A stretch of DNA of 32,051 nucleotides from an uncultured beta proteobacterium (GTDB lineage Bacteria; Pseudomonadota; Gammaproteobacteria; Burkholderiales; Burkholderiaceae_C). The notes below the pieces were generated by a model, which did no database searches, was not told the origin of the DNA, and saw only the letters and a program-made list of their open reading frames with translations. Each line of letters begins with the position of its first letter. Position 1 is the stretch's first letter. A program made the translations under genes and the position numbers. Positions 16,828-24,972 of this stretch are shown in pieces. Location: positions 1 through 32,051 of the forward strand of contig CAIPBW010000171.1 of assembly GCA_903863395.1 (NCBI GenBank). The letters run 5' to 3'.

Positions 16828-18906
16828 ATGTCGAAATTCAACTACACCGACCTGAGCATCCCGGCTCTGGTGTTGTTGATCATGGGCATGCTGGTACTGC
16901 CCTTGCCGGCGTTCTTGCTGGATGTGTTGTTCACGTTCAACATCACGTCGGCCGTTCTCATCATCATGATTGCCATCGGCACGCGCAAGCCCTTGGATTT
17001 CTCGTCATTCCCTTCCGTTTTGCTGTTTGCCACCATGCTGCGGCTGGCGCTCAACGTCGCATCCACCCGCGTCATCCTGGTCAACGGCCACGAAGGCCAC
17101 GACGCCGCCGGCAAGGTGGTTGCGGCATTCGGGGAATTTGTGATCGGCGGCAACTATGTGGTGGGCTTCATCATTTTTGCCATCCTGATGGTGGTCAATT
17201 TTGTCGTGGTCACCAAGGGCGCTGGGCGGGTGTCCGAGGTCAATGCGCGCTTTACGCTGGACGCCATGCCGGGCAAGCAAATGTCCATCGATGCCGACCT
17301 CAACGCCGGTGTGATAGACCAGGAAACCGCCAAGCGCAGGCGTGCCGAACTGGCCCAGGAGTCCGACTTCTTTGGCTCCATGGACGGCGCATCCAAGTTT
17401 GTCAGCGGCGATGCCATCGCCGGGCTGCTGATCCTGATCATCAACCTGATCGGCGGGCTTGCCGTGGGGATTGGCCAGCACGGCCTGTCACTGAGCGAAG
17501 CCGGACGGATCTATTCCCTGCTGACCATCGGTGACGGCCTGGTGGCGCAAATCCCATCGCTGCTGTTGTCCCTGGCCACCGCCATCGTCGTCACCCGCGT
17601 CACGACCGCAGAGTCGATGACCGAGCAGGCCGGAAGCCAGTTGGGCAACCCTTCGGCGCTGTTTGTCACCTCCAGCATCATCGCCATCCTTGGCATGGTT
17701 CCGGGCATGCCGCATCTGGTATTTATCACTCTTGCCGCGCTTTCGGCAGGGTTGGGAATAGTCGCCCTGCGCAAGCAAACCGGGCTCAGTGCCCCCAGCG
17801 CAGCAGAAGCGGCGGCCAGCGCCGCACTGGAACAACCCAAGGAATTGGAATGGGACGACCTTGACCAGGTTGACCTGGTCGGCCTGGAAATCGGCTATGG
17901 CCTGATTCCCCTGGTCAACCCGGAAACGGGCGGTCAGTTGATGACGCGCGTCAAAGGCGTACGCAAGAAACTATCGGCAGAGCTGGGCTTCCTGATCCAG
18001 CCGGTTCGCATCCGCGATGCGCTCAGCATCGACCCCGACAGCTACCACATTGTCTTGAAGGGCGTCATCCGTGGACGCGGCAAGATCAAGGTGGGTCGCG
18101 AGATGGCGATCAATCCGGGGCAAGTCTATGGCGTACTGGAAGGCATTCCCACCCAGGAGCCTGCCTTCGGCCTTGACGCGGTGTGGATTGAACCGTCGCA
18201 GCGCGACCACGCCCGCACCCTGGGCTACACTGTGGTGGATGCCACCACGGCCGTTGCCACCCACCTGAACAAGGTTCTGCGCGACAACGCTTCCGACCTG
18301 CTCAGCCACGATGAAGTGCAGCAGTTGCTTGACAAGCTGTCCGCCAAGTCGCCCAAGCTGGTGGAAGATCTGGTCCCTGGAAAACTATCCCTGGGTGTTC
18401 TTACCCGCACGCTGCAAAACCTGCTCAACGACTCGGTTTCCATCCGTGACATGCGCACCATTGTCGAAACCCTCTCCGAGGTCAGCGCGCGTACGCAGGA
18501 CCCTGAACAGCTCACCTCGATGGTTCGCCCCCGTCTGGGCCGGATGATCGTGCAAGGCCTGGTGGACGAGAAGAATGTGCTGTCGGTCATGACCCTGGAC
18601 CCCTCGCTTGAGCAACTCCTGCACAACGTGCTGCAGCAAAACTCCCAGGTACCGGGGCAAAGCGTGGTGATGGAGCCGGGCCTGGCCGAGCGCCTTTTTG
18701 GCGCGCTGCGCGAGGGTGCCAAGGCCGTCGAAGAGCAAGGCCAATCCGCTGTATTGGTGGTCTCGCCCGCAATTCGGCCCTGGCTTGCCAAAGCGGTTCG
18801 CTACCGCGTCAACGAATTGATGATCCTTTCGTACAGCGAAATTCCGGATGACCAGGCAGTCAAGGTCATTCACACCGTTCACGCCGAGCCCAAGACCACG
18901 TCCTAA
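16828..18906 (+). CDS. flhA: Flagellar biosynthesis protein FlhA
   Basis: LVLPLPAFLLDVLFTFNITSAVLIIMIAIGTRKPLDFSSFPSVLLFATMLRLALNVASTR. Likely start MSKFNYTDLS at 16828 (alternative ATG at 16792). Confidence 0.97.
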   Translation: MSKFNYTDLSIPALVLLIMGMLVLPLPAFLLDVLFTFNITSAVLIIMIAIGTRKPLDFSSFPSVLLFATMLRLALNVASTRVILVNGHEGHDAAGKVVAAFGEFVIGGNYVVGFIIFAILMVVNFVVVTKGAGRVSEVNARFTLDAMPGKQMSIDADLNAGVIDQETAKRRRAELAQESDFFGSMDGASKFVSGDAIAGLLILIINLIGGLAVGIGQHGLSLSEAGRIYSLLTIGDGLVAQIPSLLLSLATAIVVTRVTTAESMTEQAGSQLGNPSALFVTSSIIAILGMVPGMPHLVFITLAALSAGLGIVALRKQTGLSAPSAAEAAASAALEQPKELEWDDLDQVDLVGLEIGYGLIPLVNPETGGQLMTRVKGVRKKLSAELGFLIQPVRIRDALSIDPDSYHIVLKGVIRGRGKIKVGREMAINPGQVYGVLEGIPTQEPAFGLDAVWIEPSQRDHARTLGYTVVDATTAVATHLNKVLRDNASDLLSHDEVQQLLDKLSAKSPKLVEDLVPGKLSLGVLTRTLQNLLNDSVSIRDMRTIVETLSEVSARTQDPEQLTSMVRPRLGRMIVQGLVDEKNVLSVMTLDPSLEQLLHNVLQQNSQVPGQSVVMEPGLAERLFGALREGAKAVEEQGQSAVLVVSPAIRPWLAKAVRYRVNELMILSYSEIPDDQAVKVIHTVHAEPKTTS

Positions 18907-18930
18907 ACCTAGCTACAAGAGATTCATTCC

Positions 18931-20190
18931 ATGGAACTCCAAAGAATATTGGCACCCGACACCCGCAGCGCCACCGACAAGGCCACGGCCCTGTTTGGTC
19001 AGGACGTGCTGGTCATTTCCAACCACCGCGTCAATGGGCAAACCGAATTGGTCATCGCGGTCGATATCCATGAGCAGCTCTCGCAGGTGCGCCAGGACCT
19101 GGCCGTGCGCCCTCAGTCGGACTTTGGCGAGCAGTTGGCACGCTCGCAGCAGCAACTCAGCCCCGCCAAGGACAAAAGCGCGCGGGAACCGAATTGGCAA
19201 ACCAATGAAGATGAACGTGACTACCTGCGGGGTCGCGAAATCGTCGACCTGGTGCGCGACGAACTCGCCGCCATGCGGCGCGAATTCAACCTCGGACAAC
19301 AAACCGCCGCCTGGCAAGCCAGCCTGACACCGGCGGCCGAACTGGTACCGCTGTTTACCGCACTCACCGACGCGGGCATGCCCACGGGCTTGCGCACGCT
19401 GCTGCTCGACACCATCAAGGACATCCCCACCGAACAGGAAGCTATTACTGCCATCCAGAACCAGCTCAGCCACAGCCTGGCACGGCCCTCAGCGCCGATG
19501 CCGCAGAAAGGCGTGCACCTGATTGCCGGGCCCACGGGAGCGGGCAAGACCACGATGGCCGCCAAGATTGCCAACGACGCGGCGGCCAAAATTGGCCAAA
19601 AGGGCGTAGCCATCATCAATTACCAGGATCTGCGCTTTGGTGCCTGGAGCCAAACCCAGATGCTCTCAGCCCAGATCGGCGTGGATTGCTTCCGTGCCGA
19701 CGACGCGGCCACGTTACGCCTGCTGCTCAACGAGCTCTCGCAGCGCAGCCTGATCCTGATTGATACCCCCGGAGTGCAAATGGGCGCCCGCGTCGCAGAA
19801 GTGATGAGCGTCTGCCCAAGCTGCAAATGCCACGCCATCGTGCCCGCCGACGCCTCGTCGGCAACGCTCAAACGCGTGCTCCAGGCACCTGCCGCCAAGT
19901 GGGACAGTTTGATGGTCAGCAAAATGGACGAGTCGTCCCAACCATGGCCTCTGCTGGAGTTTATGTGCCATAATTCTTTGAGGATATCCGCAGGGAGTGA
20001 TGGCGATCACATTGGCAATTTGAAGCACGACCTGACTACGAATTCGTTGCTTTGCAAGGCTATCGCAAACTTCTCGCATGTAGCTGCGCAACCGATGCCC
20101 GCAGACATGGAACTTCAGGTTGAGGCGGTCGCATCACAAAGAATATTTATACCGAGTACCCCCAGAAGTATTCGGGGACCGTTCAACTGA
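18931..20190 (+). CDS. flhF: Flagellar SRP-like GTPase FlhF
   Basis: Follows flhA; P-loop GPTGAGKTTMAAKIA, LILIDTPG, SKMDE; 419 aa. Confidence 0.9.
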   Translation: MELQRILAPDTRSATDKATALFGQDVLVISNHRVNGQTELVIAVDIHEQLSQVRQDLAVRPQSDFGEQLARSQQQLSPAKDKSAREPNWQTNEDERDYLRGREIVDLVRDELAAMRREFNLGQQTAAWQASLTPAAELVPLFTALTDAGMPTGLRTLLLDTIKDIPTEQEAITAIQNQLSHSLARPSAPMPQKGVHLIAGPTGAGKTTMAAKIANDAAAKIGQKGVAIINYQDLRFGAWSQTQMLSAQIGVDCFRADDAATLRLLLNELSQRSLILIDTPGVQMGARVAEVMSVCPSCKCHAIVPADASSATLKRVLQAPAAKWDSLMVSKMDESSQPWPLLEFMCHNSLRISAGSDGDHIGNLKHDLTTNSLLCKAIANFSHVAAQPMPADMELQVEAVASQRIFIPSTPRSIRGPFN

Positions 20191-20210
20191 AATAAACCGA
20201 TGGTAGACAC

Positions 20211-21029
20211 ATGAATAAGCCTGTGCGTACGGAAGTCATAGGCATCGCCAGTGGCAAAGGTGGCGTGGGGAAAACCACGATAGCGGTCAACCTGGCGATT
20301 GCATTGCGCCAAAAGGGATATCGCGTCATGCTGTTCGACGGGGATCTGGGGCTGGCCAATGCCCAGATCGCCATGGGCTGCACCTGCCCCTATAACCTGG
20401 GCCACTTTTTAAGCGGTCAAAAAACCCTGCAGGAAATAACCGTGATGTCGCGCCACGGCGTGCTGTTGATCCCGGGCTCATCGGGTGCCATGGAAATGGC
20501 GGCCCTGTCGGAATTGCAGGCATCACGAATTGTCCAGGCGTTCAGCGCCCTGGATGACGAACTGGACTTCCTGATTGTGGACATGGCCGCTGGAATATCA
20601 CCCTCGGTTCTGTCTTTTATGGCAGCCTGCCAGCGCCGCTTCATCGTGGTTCGCGACGACCCCTCCTCGATTGCCGATGCCTATGGCACGATCAAGGTGC
20701 TGATCCAGAACTACGACCTCAACGAGATCTATCTGATACCCAATGCGGTCAGCAGCCAGGCCGAAGGCCAGGGCCTGTCCAAGCGCATCAACAACGTCTG
20801 TGCCCAGTTTCTCAATTACACCACCCGGTACTTGTGTTCGATCGAAAACGACGAACTGATACTGGCAGCCCACAAGCGCTATGAACCGGTGATGGAGTTT
20901 GCGCCGCGCAGCGGCGCTGCCCGCGACTTCAACCGCTTGGCCGACGCGAGTTGCGAACTGCCGGAAATCAACCAACTGTCGGGTGGCATGCAGTTCTTTG
21001 TGGAACGGTTAGTGAGATTCAGGGCTTAA
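20211..21029 (+). CDS. flhG: MinD-like ATPase FlhG (FleN)
   Basis: IGIASGKGGVGKTTIAVNLAIALRQKGYRVMLFDGDLGLANAQIAMG deviant Walker A; follows flhF. Confidence 0.95.
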   Translation: MNKPVRTEVIGIASGKGGVGKTTIAVNLAIALRQKGYRVMLFDGDLGLANAQIAMGCTCPYNLGHFLSGQKTLQEITVMSRHGVLLIPGSSGAMEMAALSELQASRIVQAFSALDDELDFLIVDMAAGISPSVLSFMAACQRRFIVVRDDPSSIADAYGTIKVLIQNYDLNEIYLIPNAVSSQAEGQGLSKRINNVCAQFLNYTTRYLCSIENDELILAAHKRYEPVMEFAPRSGAARDFNRLADASCELPEINQLSGGMQFFVERLVRFRA

Positions 21030-21034
21030 ATCGC

Positions 21035-21775
21035 ATGGCAGTGTCGACCCGCCTATACGAAGATGTTCACAACAACAGCGAAGCACTGGTGTTGGCGCAT
21101 TTGGGCATGGTCAAACGCGTGGCCCTGCACCTCAAGGTCAGAATCCCGCCTTTCATGGAGTTGGACGAACTGATACAGGTGGGCATGATTGGCCTGCTTG
21201 AAGCGGCACGCGCCTATATTCCTGCCAAGGGAATCGATTTCGAGAATTTCGCACTCAGCCGGGTACGCGGTGCCATTTTGGACGAAGTGCGGCAAATGTC
21301 TTTTCTTCCGCGATCGGCTACGGCGTTCAACAAGTCCGAAAACCAGGCCAACAACCACCTCTCTTCCGTGCTGGGCCGAGCCCCCACCCAAGCGGAACTT
21401 GCCGAACATATGGGCGATGACCTGGATGTATTCCAGAAGAAGCGGGGCAAAGCCAAGCGTTTTGAGACCTTTTCGATGGAAGTCATGGCCGATCAGGTGA
21501 TGAACATCGCCGACGAGTCCTCGCGCCAACCGGAAGTCATTTTTGAGCACAAAGAGTTCATGCAGGCCGTCACCAGCGCCATCGAGGAGTTGCCCGAGCG
21601 CGAGCATCTGCTCATGTCCTTGTACTACGTGGAAGAGCTCAACCTCAAGGAAATCGGCGAAACCCTGGGGGTGACCGAGTCCCGTGTGAGCCAACTCCTT
21701 TCCGCCACCGTGAAAAAGCTACGCGCCAGCCTGCAGATCGACCAGATCACGGCTGACAGGGCGCGCGCGTCCTAG
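21035..21775 (+). CDS. fliA: Flagellar sigma factor sigma28 (FliA)
   Basis: Sigma70 family regions 2-4: DELIQVGMIGLLEAARAYIPAKGIDFENFALSRVRGAILDEVRQMSFLPRS...ALREHLL-type region 4 NLKEIGETLGVTESRVSQL. Start at 21035 avoids overlap with flhG. Confidence 0.95.
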   Translation: MAVSTRLYEDVHNNSEALVLAHLGMVKRVALHLKVRIPPFMELDELIQVGMIGLLEAARAYIPAKGIDFENFALSRVRGAILDEVRQMSFLPRSATAFNKSENQANNHLSSVLGRAPTQAELAEHMGDDLDVFQKKRGKAKRFETFSMEVMADQVMNIADESSRQPEVIFEHKEFMQAVTSAIEELPEREHLLMSLYYVEELNLKEIGETLGVTESRVSQLLSATVKKLRASLQIDQITADRARAS

Positions 21776-21813
21776 CGCCCACCGCGATTTTTCCGCTGTT
21801 TGGGCCGCTCGGC

Positions 21814-21840
21814 TCAAGTTTCTTGCTGATGGTCCGATTC
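21814..21840 (+). promoter_or_regulatory. Candidate sigma28 (FliA) promoter for fliS
   Basis: TCAAGTTT-N11-TCCGATTC against TAAAGTTT-N11-GCCGATAA; correct spacing, 40 nt upstream of the fliS ATG. Confidence 0.55.
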
Positions 21841-21879
21841 CTTGCGTGTACAGGAATTCATCAGTAGGAGCTCAAAATC

Positions 21880-22296
21880 ATGCGTGTTCACTTCAAAGCC
21901 ATGGAATCTTATGGCCCAGGCAATGCCGCAGCGCAAGCAGCAACGGCTAATCGTGTTGACCTGATCCAGATGCTGTTCGATGGACTTCTTGAAAGTCTTA
22001 CCGCGGCCCAGGGCCACCTCCAGCGCGGAGCGATCCAGGAAAAAGGCAAGTGCCTCGCGCGCGCAAGCCGCATCGTGGTCGGCCTGCAAAGCTCTCTCGA
22101 CTTTGAAAAGGGTGGCGAACTGGCCCAGAACCTCAACGAGCTTTACAGCTACGTGACGCGCCGCCTGCTGCATGCCAACGCCCGCAATGACGCACAGGCG
22201 CTGTCCGAAGTGCTCGGGCTGATGGGTGACATTCGCCAAGCCTGGGCAGAGGTGCCCTCGCTCGTTCCACCGCAGATTCTCGGCACGCTGCACTGA
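21880..22296 (+). CDS. fliS: Flagellin chaperone FliS
   Basis: YGPGNAAAQAATANRVDLIQMLFDGLLESLTAAQGHLQRG...LARASRIVVGLQSSLDFEKGGELAQNLNELYSYVTRRL. Confidence 0.93.
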   Translation: MRVHFKAMESYGPGNAAAQAATANRVDLIQMLFDGLLESLTAAQGHLQRGAIQEKGKCLARASRIVVGLQSSLDFEKGGELAQNLNELYSYVTRRLLHANARNDAQALSEVLGLMGDIRQAWAEVPSLVPPQILGTLH

Positions 22297-22375
22297 GTCG
22301 GCGCCATCGACAACAAGTTCAGACCTACCCCCCCACGGCTGACTTGCATCGCCATCGCCACATTTAGGAACCATC

Positions 22376-23239
22376 ATGTTCGGCATCATCGGAATCGTGT
22401 TTTTGCTTGTCTGCGTGTTCGGCAGCTTTGTCGTAGGCGGGGGCAACATGAAACCGTTTATCCACGCGGCCCCGATTGAGGGCTGGTGTATTTTCGGCTC
22501 TGCCATCGGCGGCATGCTGATCGGCAACAGCGCCGACGTGGTCAAGGCGGTGCTCGCGGGCATTGGGCGCTGCTTCAAGGGCTCCAAATACCACAAGGAA
22601 GACTACCTCAACACCATCTTCTGCGTCTCCAAGGTCATGAAGACGCTCAAGTCCGAAGGTGCCGTGGCCCTGGAAGCCCACATCGAAACCCCCGAGTCCA
22701 GCGCCATCTTCAGCGAATACCCCAAGCTCTTGGCCGACCATGCCTTGCTGCACCTGATTACCGACACCGTGCGCTTGATGGTGGTCTCGCAAGGCACGCT
22801 CAGCCCGATGGCAGTGGAAGAAGTGATGGACACCGCCATCAAAACCCACCACCACGACGAACTCAAGGCCTCGGACGCCATTGCCACCCTGGCTGGCGCC
22901 TTGCCTGCGCTGGGGATTGTGTCCTGCGTGATGGGCGTGGTGAAAACCATGGACAACATTGACCAGCCACCCGCCATCTTGGGTGGCTTGGTGGGTGCGG
23001 CCCTGGTGGGTACGTTTATCGGGGTGTTCCTGGCTTACGGCTTTTTCGAGCCCTTTGCCAAGCGCTTGTCGCAAGTGATTGAAGACGAGTCCTGCATGTA
23101 CCACGTGGTCAAGCAAATCATCATCGGCACCATGCACGGGCATCCCATGCCACTGATTCTGGAAGCGGCGCGCGTGGCTATCAGCCACCACAACCAGCCC
23201 AGTTTTGCCGAAGTCTTTGACGGCATGCGAGGTAAGTAG
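22376..23239 (+). CDS. motA: Flagellar stator protein MotA
   Basis: ALPALGIVSCVMGVVKTMDNIDQPPAILGGLVGAALVGTFIGVFLAYGFFEPFA. Confidence 0.97.
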   Translation: MFGIIGIVFLLVCVFGSFVVGGGNMKPFIHAAPIEGWCIFGSAIGGMLIGNSADVVKAVLAGIGRCFKGSKYHKEDYLNTIFCVSKVMKTLKSEGAVALEAHIETPESSAIFSEYPKLLADHALLHLITDTVRLMVVSQGTLSPMAVEEVMDTAIKTHHHDELKASDAIATLAGALPALGIVSCVMGVVKTMDNIDQPPAILGGLVGAALVGTFIGVFLAYGFFEPFAKRLSQVIEDESCMYHVVKQIIIGTMHGHPMPLILEAARVAISHHNQPSFAEVFDGMRGK

Positions 23240-23241
23240 CC

Positions 23242-24234
23242 ATGGCTGATTCGGAAGAGTCCCCAAAAGCCCCGCCCGAGGCAGTACCCCCCACGGATGA
23301 GGCCAGCGCAGAAGGCGACAAGCCGGCGGTGCCGGAGGGCTTAGCGCCCATCATCGTCATCAAGAAGATTCAGGCCGGTCACGCCGGTGCCCACGGCGGT
23401 GCCTGGAAGATTGCCCTGGCGGACATGATGACGGCCATGATGGCTTTCTTCTTGCTGATGTGGATTCTGGGTGCCACCAACGAATCGCAGCGCAAGAGCG
23501 TTGCCGATTACTTCAAGCCCACCTCGCACAGCGAAGTCACGATGGGCAAGCTCGCCGGCTCCAACGGCATCATGGGCGGCAAGTCCATCATCGACACCGA
23601 CGGTTTTCCCTTCACTGCACGCCAAACTGCCCCGCTGCAGCGCCTGACGCCGCGCTCTGAAGGTGGTCCGACCGAGAACGACCCCTCGCCCAACAGCGAA
23701 AACGCCCGCGATAGCGACCAGATCAGCCAGGCCGAGAAGCGCAAGATTGTCGAAGAGGCCGACCAAAGCAACTTTGACAAGCTCGAAAAAGAGGTGAAGG
23801 AGCACCTTGCAGAGAATCCAAAGCTGGAAAAGATTCAAGACCAGGTGAAATTTGTACGCGAAAAGGAGGGCCTGCGCATCGAGATCATCGACAAGGCCGA
23901 CTTTGCCATGTTCGCCCTGGGTACCAGCCAACTCGAACCCAAGGCGCAAGCGCTGATCGAGGAAGTCTCTCGCTCACTGGCCAGCATGCCCAACAAGCTC
24001 AGCATTCGGGGGCATACGGACAGCGTAGCGTTCGCCAATTCACAAGGTCGCAATAACTGGTCGCTCTCGGCTGAGCGGGCAGAGTCAACACGCGCCTTGC
24101 TGGAGCACCGCGGTGTCGGCACGAAACGCTTCGCGCAAATCGAAGGCGTTGCAGACACCGATCCGTACAACCCCAACGATCCCAAAGATCCGCGTAATCG
24201 CCGCATCAACATCACGGTGCGCTACCGCGATTGA
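23242..24234 (+). CDS. motB: Flagellar stator protein MotB
   Basis: GGAWKIALADMMTAMMAFFLLMWILGATNESQRKSVADYF plus OmpA-like C-terminus (LSIRGHTDSVAFANSQGRNNWSLSAERAESTRALLEHRGV). Confidence 0.97.
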   Translation: MADSEESPKAPPEAVPPTDEASAEGDKPAVPEGLAPIIVIKKIQAGHAGAHGGAWKIALADMMTAMMAFFLLMWILGATNESQRKSVADYFKPTSHSEVTMGKLAGSNGIMGGKSIIDTDGFPFTARQTAPLQRLTPRSEGGPTENDPSPNSENARDSDQISQAEKRKIVEEADQSNFDKLEKEVKEHLAENPKLEKIQDQVKFVREKEGLRIEIIDKADFAMFALGTSQLEPKAQALIEEVSRSLASMPNKLSIRGHTDSVAFANSQGRNNWSLSAERAESTRALLEHRGVGTKRFAQIEGVADTDPYNPNDPKDPRNRRINITVRYRD

Positions 24235-24263
24235 CCCGTCCGCCCCTCAACCGGAGTCACGTT

Positions 24264-24962
24264 ATGGATGAGCCAGCAACACCGCCAGCGGTGCCGGAAA
24301 AATTGTTTACGTTTCAAGACTATCTCTTTCTGAGTTATCTTGCTTTTTGCATGTTCTGCGTGGCCTGGGTTGGGCGCATGGCCTACAACGAGGGCATGCA
24401 CAACGAGATCACCAAACGCAACGGTGAACAGTGGGCCAAATGGTTCACCGAAGCTTCCCCGGAACGTGTCAAACCCGACTTTGCGCTCGCGGCCTGCAGC
24501 ACCGCCGCGCCCCCGGTAGTCGCACCCGTGGCGGCCACCCCGGCAACACCCGAAACTGCGGCGACCAATCCAGCATCGGAGGTCCCCTCCGAAGCCACTG
24601 GGGGTGCCATCCCTGTGCCGGTTGAGCCAAAGCCGGTAGAGGCCGCACCTCCCGCACCGCCGGTAAAAGCCTGGGGACCGTGCCAGCAAGCTTTGACGGC
24701 CAAAGGCGGGCCGCTGGCCGACATGATCAATCCTTTTAGCAATCAGCCCGTTGCTTTGGTCGCCAAGTGCGACATGACCGACCGCTCTCTGGCTGGCGCT
24801 CTGGTTCTGGAAAAAATACAGAACACGCCGCCAGGTTCCGCCATCTCGACCATCACTTCGCAGTTGGTCGAAACCGACCCGATCGACCAGAAGATGCAAC
24901 TCCGGATCACGGTCTGCGACAAGGGTGCCTACCCGATTCGCATTGCCGAACTCGACTTCTGA
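24264..24962 (+). CDS. Single-TM protein of unknown function with Pro/Ala-rich linker, between motB and the channel gene
   Basis: Start refined to ATG at 24264 (MDEPATPPAVPEKLF); TM DYLFLSYLAFCMFCVAWVG; C-terminal presumably periplasmic domain with CQQ...KCDMTD...TVCDKG. Confidence 0.75.
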   Translation: MDEPATPPAVPEKLFTFQDYLFLSYLAFCMFCVAWVGRMAYNEGMHNEITKRNGEQWAKWFTEASPERVKPDFALAACSTAAPPVVAPVAATPATPETAATNPASEVPSEATGGAIPVPVEPKPVEAAPPAPPVKAWGPCQQALTAKGGPLADMINPFSNQPVALVAKCDMTDRSLAGALVLEKIQNTPPGSAISTITSQLVETDPIDQKMQLRITVCDKGAYPIRIAELDF

Positions 24963-24972
24963 GGAACGTACC

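Noticed and set aside
22297-22375. Possible sigma28 promoter before motA (acaagttc...cggctgac)
   Set aside because: No acceptable GCCGATAA-like -10 at the right spacing.
22364-23266. 300-aa minus-strand ORF rich in His/Gly/Val
   Set aside because: Antisense to motA; composition typical of high-GC shadow ORFs.
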